Position numbers and translations under genes: made by a program. The notes beneath the pieces are model-generated. The model had not been told where the DNA came from. It was given only the letters and a program-made list of their open reading frames with translations, and ran no database searches. From JAUWMV01 sp964562425 (lineage in GTDB: Bacteria; UBP14; UBA6098; B30-G16), in assembly GCA_964562425.1 (NCBI GenBank), contig CAZLTJ010000140.1:1-5209 (forward strand): 5,209 nt of DNA, in the 5' to 3' direction. Each line of letters begins with the position of its first letter. The stretch's first letter is position 1. This document shows, piece by piece, positions 1-5,209 of this stretch.

Positions 1-108
1 ACAAATATTATATTACTTACTATTGAAAAGGACACGACATCCCGACTTTCAAAAGAATGCATAAAAATTCGCTTTGCATTTTAACTAATATCCAACTTAC
101 TTAATCTC
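1..108. other. Non-coding leader upstream of rarA
   Basis: No supported gene is seen here. The rarA frame is closed by TAA at 82-84. An imperfect inverted repeat, TTGAAA at 23-28 and TTTCAA at 47-52, with inner GGA/TCC at 30-32 and 40-42, could form a weak stem, but no T-run follows on the plus strand. I could not pick out a convincing -35/-10 pair for rarA, and no Shine-Dalgarno sequence precedes its ATG. The promoter of rarA may lie here or to the left of the window. Confidence 0.5.
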
Positions 109-1437
109 ATGGATGATTTATTTGAAAAAAATACCAAAAAAAGAGTTTGTGAAGATGTCTCGTACATCTTGGCAGATAGAATACGACCGCAGGTATTATC
201 AGAAATAATCGGTCAAGGGCATCTTTTGGGTGATGGGAAACCATTGCGGAAAATGGTGGAATCTGACGAAATTTCTTCATTAATACTTTGGGGTCCTCCC
301 GGTTCTGGAAAAACCACTTTGGCAAGGGTAATCGCCAATATAACAAGTATGGATTTTCTTTCGTTTTCTGCTGTACTTTCAAGCATAAAGGAAATAAAAA
401 AAGTTATGGCGAGGGCAGAACGAAATCTTTATCTATACGGCAACCGCTCGATTCTCTTCATAGATGAGATTCATCGCTTCAATAAGGCTCAACAGGATGC
501 ATTCCTGTCGTTTATAGAACGAGGAACAATAATTCTCATTGGAGCAACAACGGAAAATCCCTCATTCGAAATAATTTCACCTCTACTATCAAGAATACAG
601 ATTTTTGTATTGAATCCTCTTGAACCAGAACACAACAAAAAAATACTCATAAGAGCTCTCACCGATCAAGATAAAGGTTTAGGCTTAGATAAAGAAATGA
701 TAACCCATACTGCTCTTGAGATGATTTCCAATATCTGTTCTGGAGATGCAAGATATGCACTTAATTTACTTGAATTAGCAGTTAAGCTTTCCGATAAAGT
801 TACTGTCGACTCGATAAAAGAAATTTTGAATCGAGAGCGTGTTATCTATGACAAATCGGGTGAAGAACACTATAATCTTATATCAGCTCTTCACAAATCG
901 ATAAGAGACAGCGATCCTCAGGGTGCAATTTACTGGATTGCACGTATGCTGGAAGGTGGTGAAGATCCAAAATATATCATCCGACGTCTTATCCGCATGG
1001 CAATGGAAGATGTAGGATTAGCTGATCCCAATGCACTATTGATTGCAACAGCAGCTCAAAATGCATACATTTTTATTGGTTCACCTGAGGGAGACATAGC
1101 ACTTGCAGAAGTTGCCGTTTATCTTGCATATGCTCCCAAATCAAATTCTCTTGACAAAGCTCTGAATAATGCAAGACGAGACGCAAAGGAATTCGGTTCT
1201 TTACCTGTACCTCTTCATCTTCGCAATGCTCCAACTCGTCTCATGAAAAAAATAGGCTATGCAAAAGACTACAAGTATGCTCATAATTATGACGAACATA
1301 TTGTTAATCAACAACATCTACCCGACAAGCTTAAGGATAAAATATATTACAAACCCACTGATATGGGTTTTGAAGCCAAAGTAAAGCAGAGATTTGAAGA
1401 GATATGCAGAAAACTCCGAAATCGCGAACAAAGTTAA
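109..1437 (+). CDS. rarA: RarA/MgsA-type AAA+ ATPase (replication-associated recombination protein A)
   Basis: This 442-residue protein belongs to the RarA/MgsA/WRNIP1 family, cytoplasmic AAA+ ATPases related to clamp-loader subunits that act at stalled replication forks. Visible in order: an N-terminal ADRIRPQ..SEIIGQGHLLG segment (about 22-41), Walker A GPPGSGKT (62-69), Walker B ILFIDEIH followed by RFNKAQQDAF (115-132), sensor 1 GATTENPSF (145-153), an arginine-finger region SPLLSR (157-162), sensor 2 GDARYALN (212-219), and the family's C-terminal region with LPVPLHLRNAPTRLMKKIGY (365-384) and YYKPTDMGFEAK (413-424). All key ATPase residues are present. The length matches full-length family members (about 420-450). 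ATG 109 is the only sensible start: the frame is closed upstream by TAA at 82-84 with no ATG, GTG or TTG between, and the next Met is at residue 49. No Shine-Dalgarno sequence is visible before it. It converges on asnS and seems to be a separate transcription unit. Identification is very secure; the cellular role is taken from the family. Confidence 0.97.
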   Translation: MDDLFEKNTKKRVCEDVSYILADRIRPQVLSEIIGQGHLLGDGKPLRKMVESDEISSLILWGPPGSGKTTLARVIANITSMDFLSFSAVLSSIKEIKKVMARAERNLYLYGNRSILFIDEIHRFNKAQQDAFLSFIERGTIILIGATTENPSFEIISPLLSRIQIFVLNPLEPEHNKKILIRALTDQDKGLGLDKEMITHTALEMISNICSGDARYALNLLELAVKLSDKVTVDSIKEILNRERVIYDKSGEEHYNLISALHKSIRDSDPQGAIYWIARMLEGGEDPKYIIRRLIRMAMEDVGLADPNALLIATAAQNAYIFIGSPEGDIALAEVAVYLAYAPKSNSLDKALNNARRDAKEFGSLPVPLHLRNAPTRLMKKIGYAKDYKYAHNYDEHIVNQQHLPDKLKDKIYYKPTDMGFEAKVKQRFEEICRKLRNREQS

Positions 1438-1458
1438 CTTATCGAATTAATATACGAA

Positions 1459-1482
1459 GAAATACTATAAAGATATTATTTC
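1459..1482. terminator. Weak AT-rich hairpin between the convergent rarA and asnS genes
   Basis: The left arm GAAATAcTAT pairs with ATAtTATTTC around an AAAG loop, giving nine base pairs with one C/T mismatch. It lies 22 bases past the rarA stop, inside the convergent gap, where a shared terminator would be expected. It is poor in GC and has no clean T-run in either direction, so a role as an intrinsic terminator is an inference with low confidence. Confidence 0.25.
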
Positions 1483-1548
1483 CTTAGTTTGGCATACCGA
1501 TTCATCGTTATTGTGAAAATACACTTAATAAAATTGTGAGCAGAATAA

Positions 1549-1569
1549 CCTAATAAAACTCTTTTATGG
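1549..1569. terminator. Small inverted repeat just past the asnS stop
   Basis: ATAAAA (1553-1558) and TTTTAT (1562-1567) pair exactly around a CTC loop, with outer CC (1549-1550) and GG (1568-1569) able to pair across a two-base bulge. It begins 16 bases beyond the asnS stop in the minus-strand reading. The stem is short and almost all A-T, so it may be a chance repeat in AT-rich DNA. Confidence 0.18.
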
Positions 1570-1585
1570 TCAGCATTGGTTTGCT

Positions 1586-2875
1586 TTAAGGATATAATCT
1601 ATACATCATTCTTGGTAATGGAATTGCCTCTCTTATATGGTGAATTCCACATATCCACGTTACAACTCGCTCTAATCCCATTCCCCAGCCACTATGAGGA
1701 ATTGAACCGTATTTTCTAAGGTCTAAATACCACTTATATGGTTCTATAGGAAGCTTACATCGTTTAATCTGTGCAATAAGTTTGTCATAATCGTCCTCAC
1801 GCTGACTACCACCTATAATTTCTCCGTAACCTTCAGAAGCCAAGAGATCAGCGCATAGCACAAGTTCTGGTCGGTCTGGATGCTCTTTCATATAAAAGGG
1901 ACGAATTGCTTTGGGATAGTCCGTTATAAAAACCGGTTTATCGTACAGATTCGAAATAGCGGTTTCTTCATCACCACCAATATCATCTCCCCATTTAATA
2001 GCAAATCCATTATTCGCAAGAAGTTCTACGGCATAATCGTAAGTTATTCGCTCAAAGGGTGGTTTAACTTCCATAAGAAGAGTCGAATCCCGCTCTAATT
2101 CCTGCAACTCCCATTCACAATTTTCTAAAACTCTCTTAACAATATAGCAGACAATATCTTCCTCAAGTTTCAAATTATCATCGAGGTCGTAAAACGCCTC
2201 CTCAGCCTCGATCATCCAGAACTCTGTGAGATGTCTGCGTGTCTTAGATTTTTCAGCTCTGAACGTTGGTCCAAAATTATACACAAGTCCATGAGAAAAT
2301 ATTGCTGCTTCAAGGTATAATTGCCCAGTTTGAGCAAGATATGCTTTGCCAAGGTCAAAATAATCTGTGCAAAACAACGTTGTTGTTCCTTCCGCTGCGG
2401 TTGGAGTTAGTATTGGTGTGTCAATTCGAATAAAACCGTTATCATGAAAATAATCAATTATTGCCCTTTCAATCTCATCTCTGATACGTAAAATAGCTCG
2501 CTGCTTTTTCGATCTAAGCCAAAGATGCCTATGTTCCATTAAAAATGCTACACCATGTTCTTTTTTTTGGATAGGATAGTCAGATGTCAGTTGAATAGGA
2601 GTAACATCCGATATTTCAAGCTCATAACCACCGGGTGCTCTACTATCTTTTTGAATTATTCCCTTTACTTTTAAAGAACTTTCAAGACCCAACTTATCGT
2701 ATAATACAAACACATTGTCAGAAGCCTTGCCCTTAACAGCAACCCCTTGCATAAAACCGGAACCGTCGCGAATGATCAGGAAAATAATTTTCCCTTTGGA
2801 ACGCTTATTATACAACCAACCTCTAACTTCAACTTCCATACCCACATATTCATTTGCTTTTGCGATCCAGAACAT
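1586..2875 (-). CDS. asnS: Asparaginyl-tRNA synthetase, short archaeal-like type
   Basis: This class IIb aminoacyl-tRNA synthetase joins asparagine to tRNA-Asn using ATP (EC 6.1.1.22). The 429 residues start with an OB-fold anticodon-binding domain (about 12-95, with VEVRGWLYNKRSKGKI and FLIIRDGSGFMQ). The catalytic core follows: motif 1 around 131-160 (ending RIDTPILTPTAAEG), TGQLYLEA (183-190), motif 2 with TFRAEKSKTRRHLTEFW (204-220; R206 and E208), EGYGEIIGGSQREDDYDKL (348-366), and motif 3 HSGWGMGLER (394-403; R403). The TGQLYLE motif, the motif 2 sequence and the GGSQRE segment favour AsnRS over AspRS, which typically carries SPQLYKQ. The short size and the ending RMMYRLYP resemble the archaeal-like AsnRS group rather than E. 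coli AsnRS (466 residues). The start is supported by AGAGGA five bases upstream. The gene overlaps the upstream glycosyltransferase gene by 26 bases, so it is probably co-transcribed and may be translationally coupled. Complete, with no missing catalytic residue seen. Confidence 0.96.
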   Translation of the reverse strand: MFWIAKANEYVGMEVEVRGWLYNKRSKGKIIFLIIRDGSGFMQGVAVKGKASDNVFVLYDKLGLESSLKVKGIIQKDSRAPGGYELEISDVTPIQLTSDYPIQKKEHGVAFLMEHRHLWLRSKKQRAILRIRDEIERAIIDYFHDNGFIRIDTPILTPTAAEGTTTLFCTDYFDLGKAYLAQTGQLYLEAAIFSHGLVYNFGPTFRAEKSKTRRHLTEFWMIEAEEAFYDLDDNLKLEEDIVCYIVKRVLENCEWELQELERDSTLLMEVKPPFERITYDYAVELLANNGFAIKWGDDIGGDEETAISNLYDKPVFITDYPKAIRPFYMKEHPDRPELVLCADLLASEGYGEIIGGSQREDDYDKLIAQIKRCKLPIEPYKWYLDLRKYGSIPHSGWGMGLERVVTWICGIHHIREAIPLPRMMYRLYP

Positions 2876-3857
2876 CTTTATCCTCTTTGGGTTTCGCTAT
2901 TTTTTCGTTGAGATCTTGAAATGTAGGAGAATCACCATTGAAAGAAAACCCATTAACTTTTCCTAAAATAAACCATGCAGAATAATGAGTTAGCAAACCT
3001 ATAAGTAAAACAATATTCAAAGGCAATAATAATGGGAAATGCTTTTGAAAATATTTATACATAGATATATGATGGAAGAAAAAGGATTTTTCTTTGTTTA
3101 GGTTCGATGATGCTCCCCATGTGTGGATAATTTTTGCTTCAGGTATAAAAACCACTCTCCAATTTGCTTCGTGCAATCGTTTACAGATATCCATATCTTC
3201 GAGATACATAAAAAATCTCTCATCCAAAAGACCCACCTCAGAAAGCGCTTTATTTCTCATCATAATGAAACCACCAGCAAGAGCTGGGACATCCTTCAAA
3301 TGTTCAGGAACTTTCCTCAATTCCTTCATTTTTTTCTTAATTCTAGGAATTTTGGTGAAAATGTTTCTTCGGGAAAAGATTAGATTAGAGTATTTAGGAA
3401 AAACAAGTGTCGAAGGTTGAATACCCCCTTTATCTATATAAATTAATCCCCCAGAAGCTCCAACATCCGGATTTTGCCGCATGTAATTAACTAAAATATT
3501 TAAAGTATCCTCCAAAACAGCAGCATCAGAATTCAGTAGTAAATAGTATTCAGCTTGAACTGATTGGATACCTTGATTGCATCCTTTAGCAAATCCATGG
3601 TTATTCTTGTTTGGGATAATCTTCACAGTAGGAAACTCCTCCGCAACCATTTCCACACTTCCATCATCAGAAAAATTATCCACAACAACAGTAACTGTAT
3701 TTCCAAGGTAAAACGGATACTTCTCAATTGATTTAAGACATCTTTTCAAATGAAATTTCGTTCTGTAATTCACGACAACAATGGCTAAATCAAAAGAGCC
3801 CGTGAACTTTGGTTCCGGTGCAAACAAAGTTAAATTTTGAATTTCTTTTACTGCCAT
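2850..3857 (-). CDS. Family 2 glycosyltransferase, WbbL/rhamnosyltransferase-like
   Basis: This 335-residue GT-A fold glycosyltransferase probably acts at the inner face of the cytoplasmic membrane on a surface glycan. Visible in order: LAIVVVNYRT (24-33), the nucleotide-binding strand VVVDNFSDDGS (57-67), NNHGFAKGCNQGI (85-97), a DXD-like metal-site region LLLNSDAAV (106-114), the acceptor-side block ALAGGFIMMRN (192-202), VGLLDERFFMYLEDMDICKR (208-227) with the acidic E220, D221 and D223, and IIHTWGAS (243-250). This order is typical of WbbL-like rhamnosyltransferases, but donor and acceptor cannot be read from sequence. A hydrophobic stretch at about 276-298 could be a membrane anchor, followed by a polar tail of about 35 residues. 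The ATG is the first in frame and has GGGAAGG just two bases upstream, an unusually tight spacing. The gene lies 21 bases after the phosphomannose-synthase-like gene, and its last 26 bases overlap asnS. The fold is secure; the exact specificity is unknown. Confidence 0.9.
   Translation of the reverse strand: MAVKEIQNLTLFAPEPKFTGSFDLAIVVVNYRTKFHLKRCLKSIEKYPFYLGNTVTVVVDNFSDDGSVEMVAEEFPTVKIIPNKNNHGFAKGCNQGIQSVQAEYYLLLNSDAAVLEDTLNILVNYMRQNPDVGASGGLIYIDKGGIQPSTLVFPKYSNLIFSRRNIFTKIPRIKKKMKELRKVPEHLKDVPALAGGFIMMRNKALSEVGLLDERFFMYLEDMDICKRLHEANWRVVFIPEAKIIHTWGASSNLNKEKSFFFHHISMYKYFQKHFPLLLPLNIVLLIGLLTHYSAWFILGKVNGFSFNGDSPTFQDLNEKIAKPKEDKDVLDRKSK
2881..2886 (-). promoter_or_regulatory. Ribosome-binding site of asnS, embedded in the upstream glycosyltransferase gene
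   Basis: Read on the minus strand, AGAGGA sits five bases before the asnS ATG. It lies wholly within the final codons of the glycosyltransferase, encoding part of its polar tail (KPKEDKD). It fixes the asnS start, and its position suggests that ribosomes finishing the upstream gene could influence asnS initiation. Confidence 0.7.
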
Positions 3858-3859
3858 AT

Positions 3860-3866
3860 CCTTCCC
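3860..3866 (-). promoter_or_regulatory. Closely spaced ribosome-binding site of the WbbL-like glycosyltransferase
   Basis: GGGAAGG on the minus strand is followed by only AT before the ATG. The purine-rich match is good but the spacing of two bases is shorter than usual. No other in-frame ATG is close enough to preserve the N-terminal LAIVVVNYRT strand, so the start is still preferred. Confidence 0.5.
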
Positions 3867-3878
3867 AATACAAAAAAA

Positions 3879-4628
3879 CTAAGCTTTACTGAAAATTGAT
3901 GAAATTCTCAACCACCAAACTATAAAAAAAGCTTCAAAAATTATTCTTTTACTCAATTTTGAAACACCAATGACCCTATCTTTAAAAATAATAGGTATTT
4001 CTTTTAATCTAAAGCCATTCCGCCAAACTTTGAATTTTGTTTCAATCTGGAATGAATACCCATCAGATTTCATGCCATCGATTTCAATTTTCTCCAACAC
4101 ACGTTTCCTAAAAGCCTGAAAACCCGCAGTAGTGTCCTTTACAGGTAATCCAGTGACAATTCTAGTGTATTTGCTAGCAGTCTGTGACAGTCTTTCTCTA
4201 TTTCTTGGCCAATTCACAGTTCCTCCACCTTCCACCCATCTTGAACCTACAACAAGGTCGTATCCTTGTTCCACTGTGCTAATCATTTCAGGTAGTTTAT
4301 CGACTGGATGAGAGAAATCTGCATCCATTGTAAAAGTTAGATCGAAATCATTCTTCAAAGAATATCTAAAACCTAAAACATAAGCCGAACCTAATCCTAA
4401 TTTACCTTCTCTATGAATAACTTTTATTCGAGAATTTTCCTTAGCAAATTTGTCAGCAATCGAACCAGTTCCATCTGGTGAATTATCATCAACAATAAGC
4501 ATATCAATTCTTGAGTCTTGAGATATTATTTCTGGAACAATTCTTTCAAGATTTTCGCGCTCATTATACGTTGGCATAATGACCAAGACTTTGTTTATTG
4601 GCGAAGTATCTCTTTCCTGAAGTTTCAT
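3879..4628 (-). CDS. Polyprenol monophosphomannose synthase-like glycosyltransferase (DPM1 family)
   Basis: This 249-residue GT2 enzyme matches the DPM1/Ppm1 group, which transfers mannose from GDP-mannose to a polyprenyl phosphate lipid carrier (EC 2.4.1.83) on the cytoplasmic side of the membrane. Visible motifs: MPTYNERENL (18-27), IVDDNSPDGTG (45-55), the DXD-containing MDADFSHP (101-108), VGSRWVEGGGTVNWPRNR (127-144), DTTAGFQAFRKRVLEKI (165-181), SDGYSFQIE (188-196), and EIPIIFKDRVIGVSK (210-224). The ending is hydrophobic (about 229-246) and may rest on the membrane, but the C-terminal multi-spanning domain of longer homologues is absent. It is therefore the short, single-domain form. 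The start is supported by GGAG five bases upstream. The next gene downstream is another GT2 enzyme, so the carrier-linked sugar may feed surface glycan or protein glycosylation; no mannosyltransferase acceptor enzyme is visible here. Mannose is inferred from the family; related enzymes use other sugars. Confidence 0.92.
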   Translation of the reverse strand: MKLQERDTSPINKVLVIMPTYNERENLERIVPEIISQDSRIDMLIVDDNSPDGTGSIADKFAKENSRIKVIHREGKLGLGSAYVLGFRYSLKNDFDLTFTMDADFSHPVDKLPEMISTVEQGYDLVVGSRWVEGGGTVNWPRNRERLSQTASKYTRIVTGLPVKDTTAGFQAFRKRVLEKIEIDGMKSDGYSFQIETKFKVWRNGFRLKEIPIIFKDRVIGVSKLSKRIIFEAFFIVWWLRISSIFSKA

Positions 4629-4633
4629 CTTTG

Positions 4634-4637
4634 CTCC
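4634..4637 (-). promoter_or_regulatory. Ribosome-binding site of the DPM1-like gene
   Basis: GGAG on the minus strand lies five bases before the ATG, a normal spacing. It supports the chosen start, which leaves about 14 residues before the first beta strand of the glycosyltransferase fold. Confidence 0.6.
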
Positions 4638-4654
4638 GATTAGAACCAGTGTGT

Positions 4655-4683
4655 ATTTTAACTAATGAATAATTTGAAGGCAA
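4655..4683 (-). promoter_or_regulatory. Candidate sigma-70-type promoter before the two glycosyltransferases and asnS
   Basis: On the minus strand, TTGCCT (4683-4678) is separated by exactly 17 bases from TAAAAT (4660-4655). These match the -35 and -10 consensus at 4 of 6 and 5 of 6 positions. It lies in the 56-base gap after the isomerase stop and would start transcription about 20 bases before the DPM1-like ATG. AT-rich DNA yields such matches by chance, so this is a candidate only. Confidence 0.35.
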
Positions 4684-4684
4684 A

Positions 4685-5209
4685 CTATTTTATGTAAGGT
4701 TTGAATCTATTATCTTTAATTTCGACATAAATGTTTTCTTTTAGATTATTGATAATTCTATCGAGCTTTTGATTGAATTTCCATTGTCTTGCAAATTCCC
4801 TTATTACATCCATGTCCTCTTCAAGTTTAAGTGGATGCGACTCTTTTACATCCGCAATGCGATAAATCGCTACGCCCTCGGGTTGCAGCAAAGGTGGAAT
4901 GACAGCACCAACACCAGCAGAATCGACCAAAGAGAGAATTTCATTCGGAAAAACTTCTGCTGAAACCCATCCAAGCTCACCACCTTTCTGTGCAGACACT
5001 GAATCATCGGAATGATTTTTAACTAAAGTAGAAAATTCCTCTCCCGAGATTGCGGAATCATACACTGCATTGGCAACGAATATTGCTGCAGATTCAGCAT
5101 CGGGGAGCTTTAAAAAAATATGTGCAAGTTCAACGGTGTTTGCTCCTCTGTTAAGGAGTTTAATTATATGATAACCGATTTTTGTTCTCACGATGTCGCT
5201 TATTTCTCC
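4685..5209 (-). CDS. Parvulin-type (PpiC/SurA-like) peptidyl-prolyl isomerase, C-terminal part, truncated by the window edge
   Basis: Only the last 174 codons are present. The frame is open to the right edge, so the real start lies outside. A GTG at 5189-5191 is an internal valine codon: the six codons before it read GEISDI and join IVRTKIGYHIIKL, the usual end of a parvulin domain. A second, nearly complete parvulin domain follows (about 26-122 of the visible part) with VELAHIFLKL (26-35), SDDSVSAQKGGELGW (67-81), VFPNEILSL (86-94), and VAIYRIADVKES (113-124). A charged helical tail follows (about 128-160), ending near NIYVEIK. Two parvulin units in tandem suggest a SurA- or PrsA-like folding factor that catalyses proline isomerisation (EC 5.2.1.8) in secreted or outer-membrane proteins. 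Any signal peptide would be outside the window. It is the most upstream of the four minus-strand genes, and the next gene starts 56 bases downstream. The domain call is secure; the precise subfamily is not. Confidence 0.9.
   Translation of the reverse strand, partial: GEISDIVRTKIGYHIIKLLNRGANTVELAHIFLKLPDAESAAIFVANAVYDSAISGEEFSTLVKNHSDDSVSAQKGGELGWVSAEVFPNEILSLVDSAGVGAVIPPLLQPEGVAIYRIADVKESHPLKLEEDMDVIREFARQWKFNQKLDRIINNLKENIYVEIKDNRFKPYIK

Noticed and set aside
23..52. TTGAAA...TTTCAA inverted repeat upstream of rarA as a terminator or operator
   Set aside because: Only six paired bases around an 18-base loop, with no T-run; too weak to call in AT-rich DNA.
107..382. Minus-strand open frame of 91 codons opposite the rarA start
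   Set aside because: It lies antisense to conserved rarA codons including Walker A and has no recognisable domain; a shadow frame.
1880..2098. Plus-strand open frame of 72 codons within asnS
   Set aside because: Antisense to conserved AsnRS catalytic sequence, with no recognisable protein family.
1586..2875. Aspartyl-tRNA synthetase as an alternative identity for the 429-residue synthetase
   Set aside because: TGQLYLEA, the motif 2 sequence TFRAEKSKTRRHLTEFW and the GGSQRE segment fit AsnRS; AspRS-type SPQLYKQ is absent.
2715..2966. Plus-strand open frame of 83 codons across the asnS/glycosyltransferase overlap
   Set aside because: It is opposite the AsnRS OB-fold and the glycosyltransferase tail; composition is explained by those genes.
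3094..3420. Two overlapping plus-strand open frames (108 and 86 codons) within the WbbL-like gene
   Set aside because: Antisense to the conserved acceptor-side block of the glycosyltransferase; no family resemblance.
4769..4963. Plus-strand open frame of 64 codons within the isomerase gene
   Set aside because: Antisense to the parvulin domain, with no recognisable motif.
1..5209. CRISPR arrays, insertion sequences, tRNA or rRNA genes, and phage or defence systems
   Set aside because: No regularly spaced repeats, transposase-like proteins, terminal repeats, cloverleaf sequence or defence-type genes were seen.

Overview
The window is an AT-rich bacterial chromosome segment (GC in the high 30s percent by eye) that is densely coded and shows no sign of mobile elements, CRISPR or RNA genes. 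It holds five protein genes. One is on the plus strand at the left: rarA, an AAA+ replication/recombination maintenance ATPase. Four lie head to tail on the minus strand and are read from right to left: a parvulin-type peptidyl-prolyl isomerase that runs off the right edge, a dolichol-phosphate-mannose-synthase-like glycosyltransferase, a WbbL-like family 2 glycosyltransferase, and a short archaeal-like asparaginyl-tRNA synthetase (asnS).

Layout: 1-108 is a non-coding leader in front of rarA. rarA (109-1437) ends facing asnS, with a 148-base convergent gap (1438-1585) that holds only weak AT-rich inverted repeats. asnS (1586-2875) overlaps the end of the family 2 glycosyltransferase gene (2850-3857) by 26 bases, and its Shine-Dalgarno sequence lies inside that gene. 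A 21-base gap separates this glycosyltransferase from the phosphomannose-synthase-like gene (3879-4628). A 56-base gap with a plausible sigma-70-type promoter separates that gene from the isomerase (4685 to the right edge).

How the genes fit together: the two glycosyltransferases form an envelope-glycan pair. The first probably loads a sugar, most likely mannose, onto a polyprenyl phosphate carrier. The second resembles enzymes that add sugars to cell-surface glycans. The isomerase fragment resembles SurA/PrsA-type folding factors of the cell envelope. asnS is a translation gene that appears to travel with the envelope genes through a tight overlap. rarA is an independent unit.

Organism: minus-strand genes with recognisable Shine-Dalgarno sequences, low GC, direct AsnRS of the archaeal-like short type ending in RMMYRLYP, and a SurA-like isomerase suggest a Gram-negative-type bacterium, perhaps one of the uncultured lineages near the FCB group. 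This assignment is an inference with low confidence. I found no convincing undescribed system. The observations worth a second look are the embedded ribosome-binding site and overlap of asnS, the missing Shine-Dalgarno of rarA, the internal promoter candidate, and the truncated isomerase, whose coding frame stays open to the window edge.
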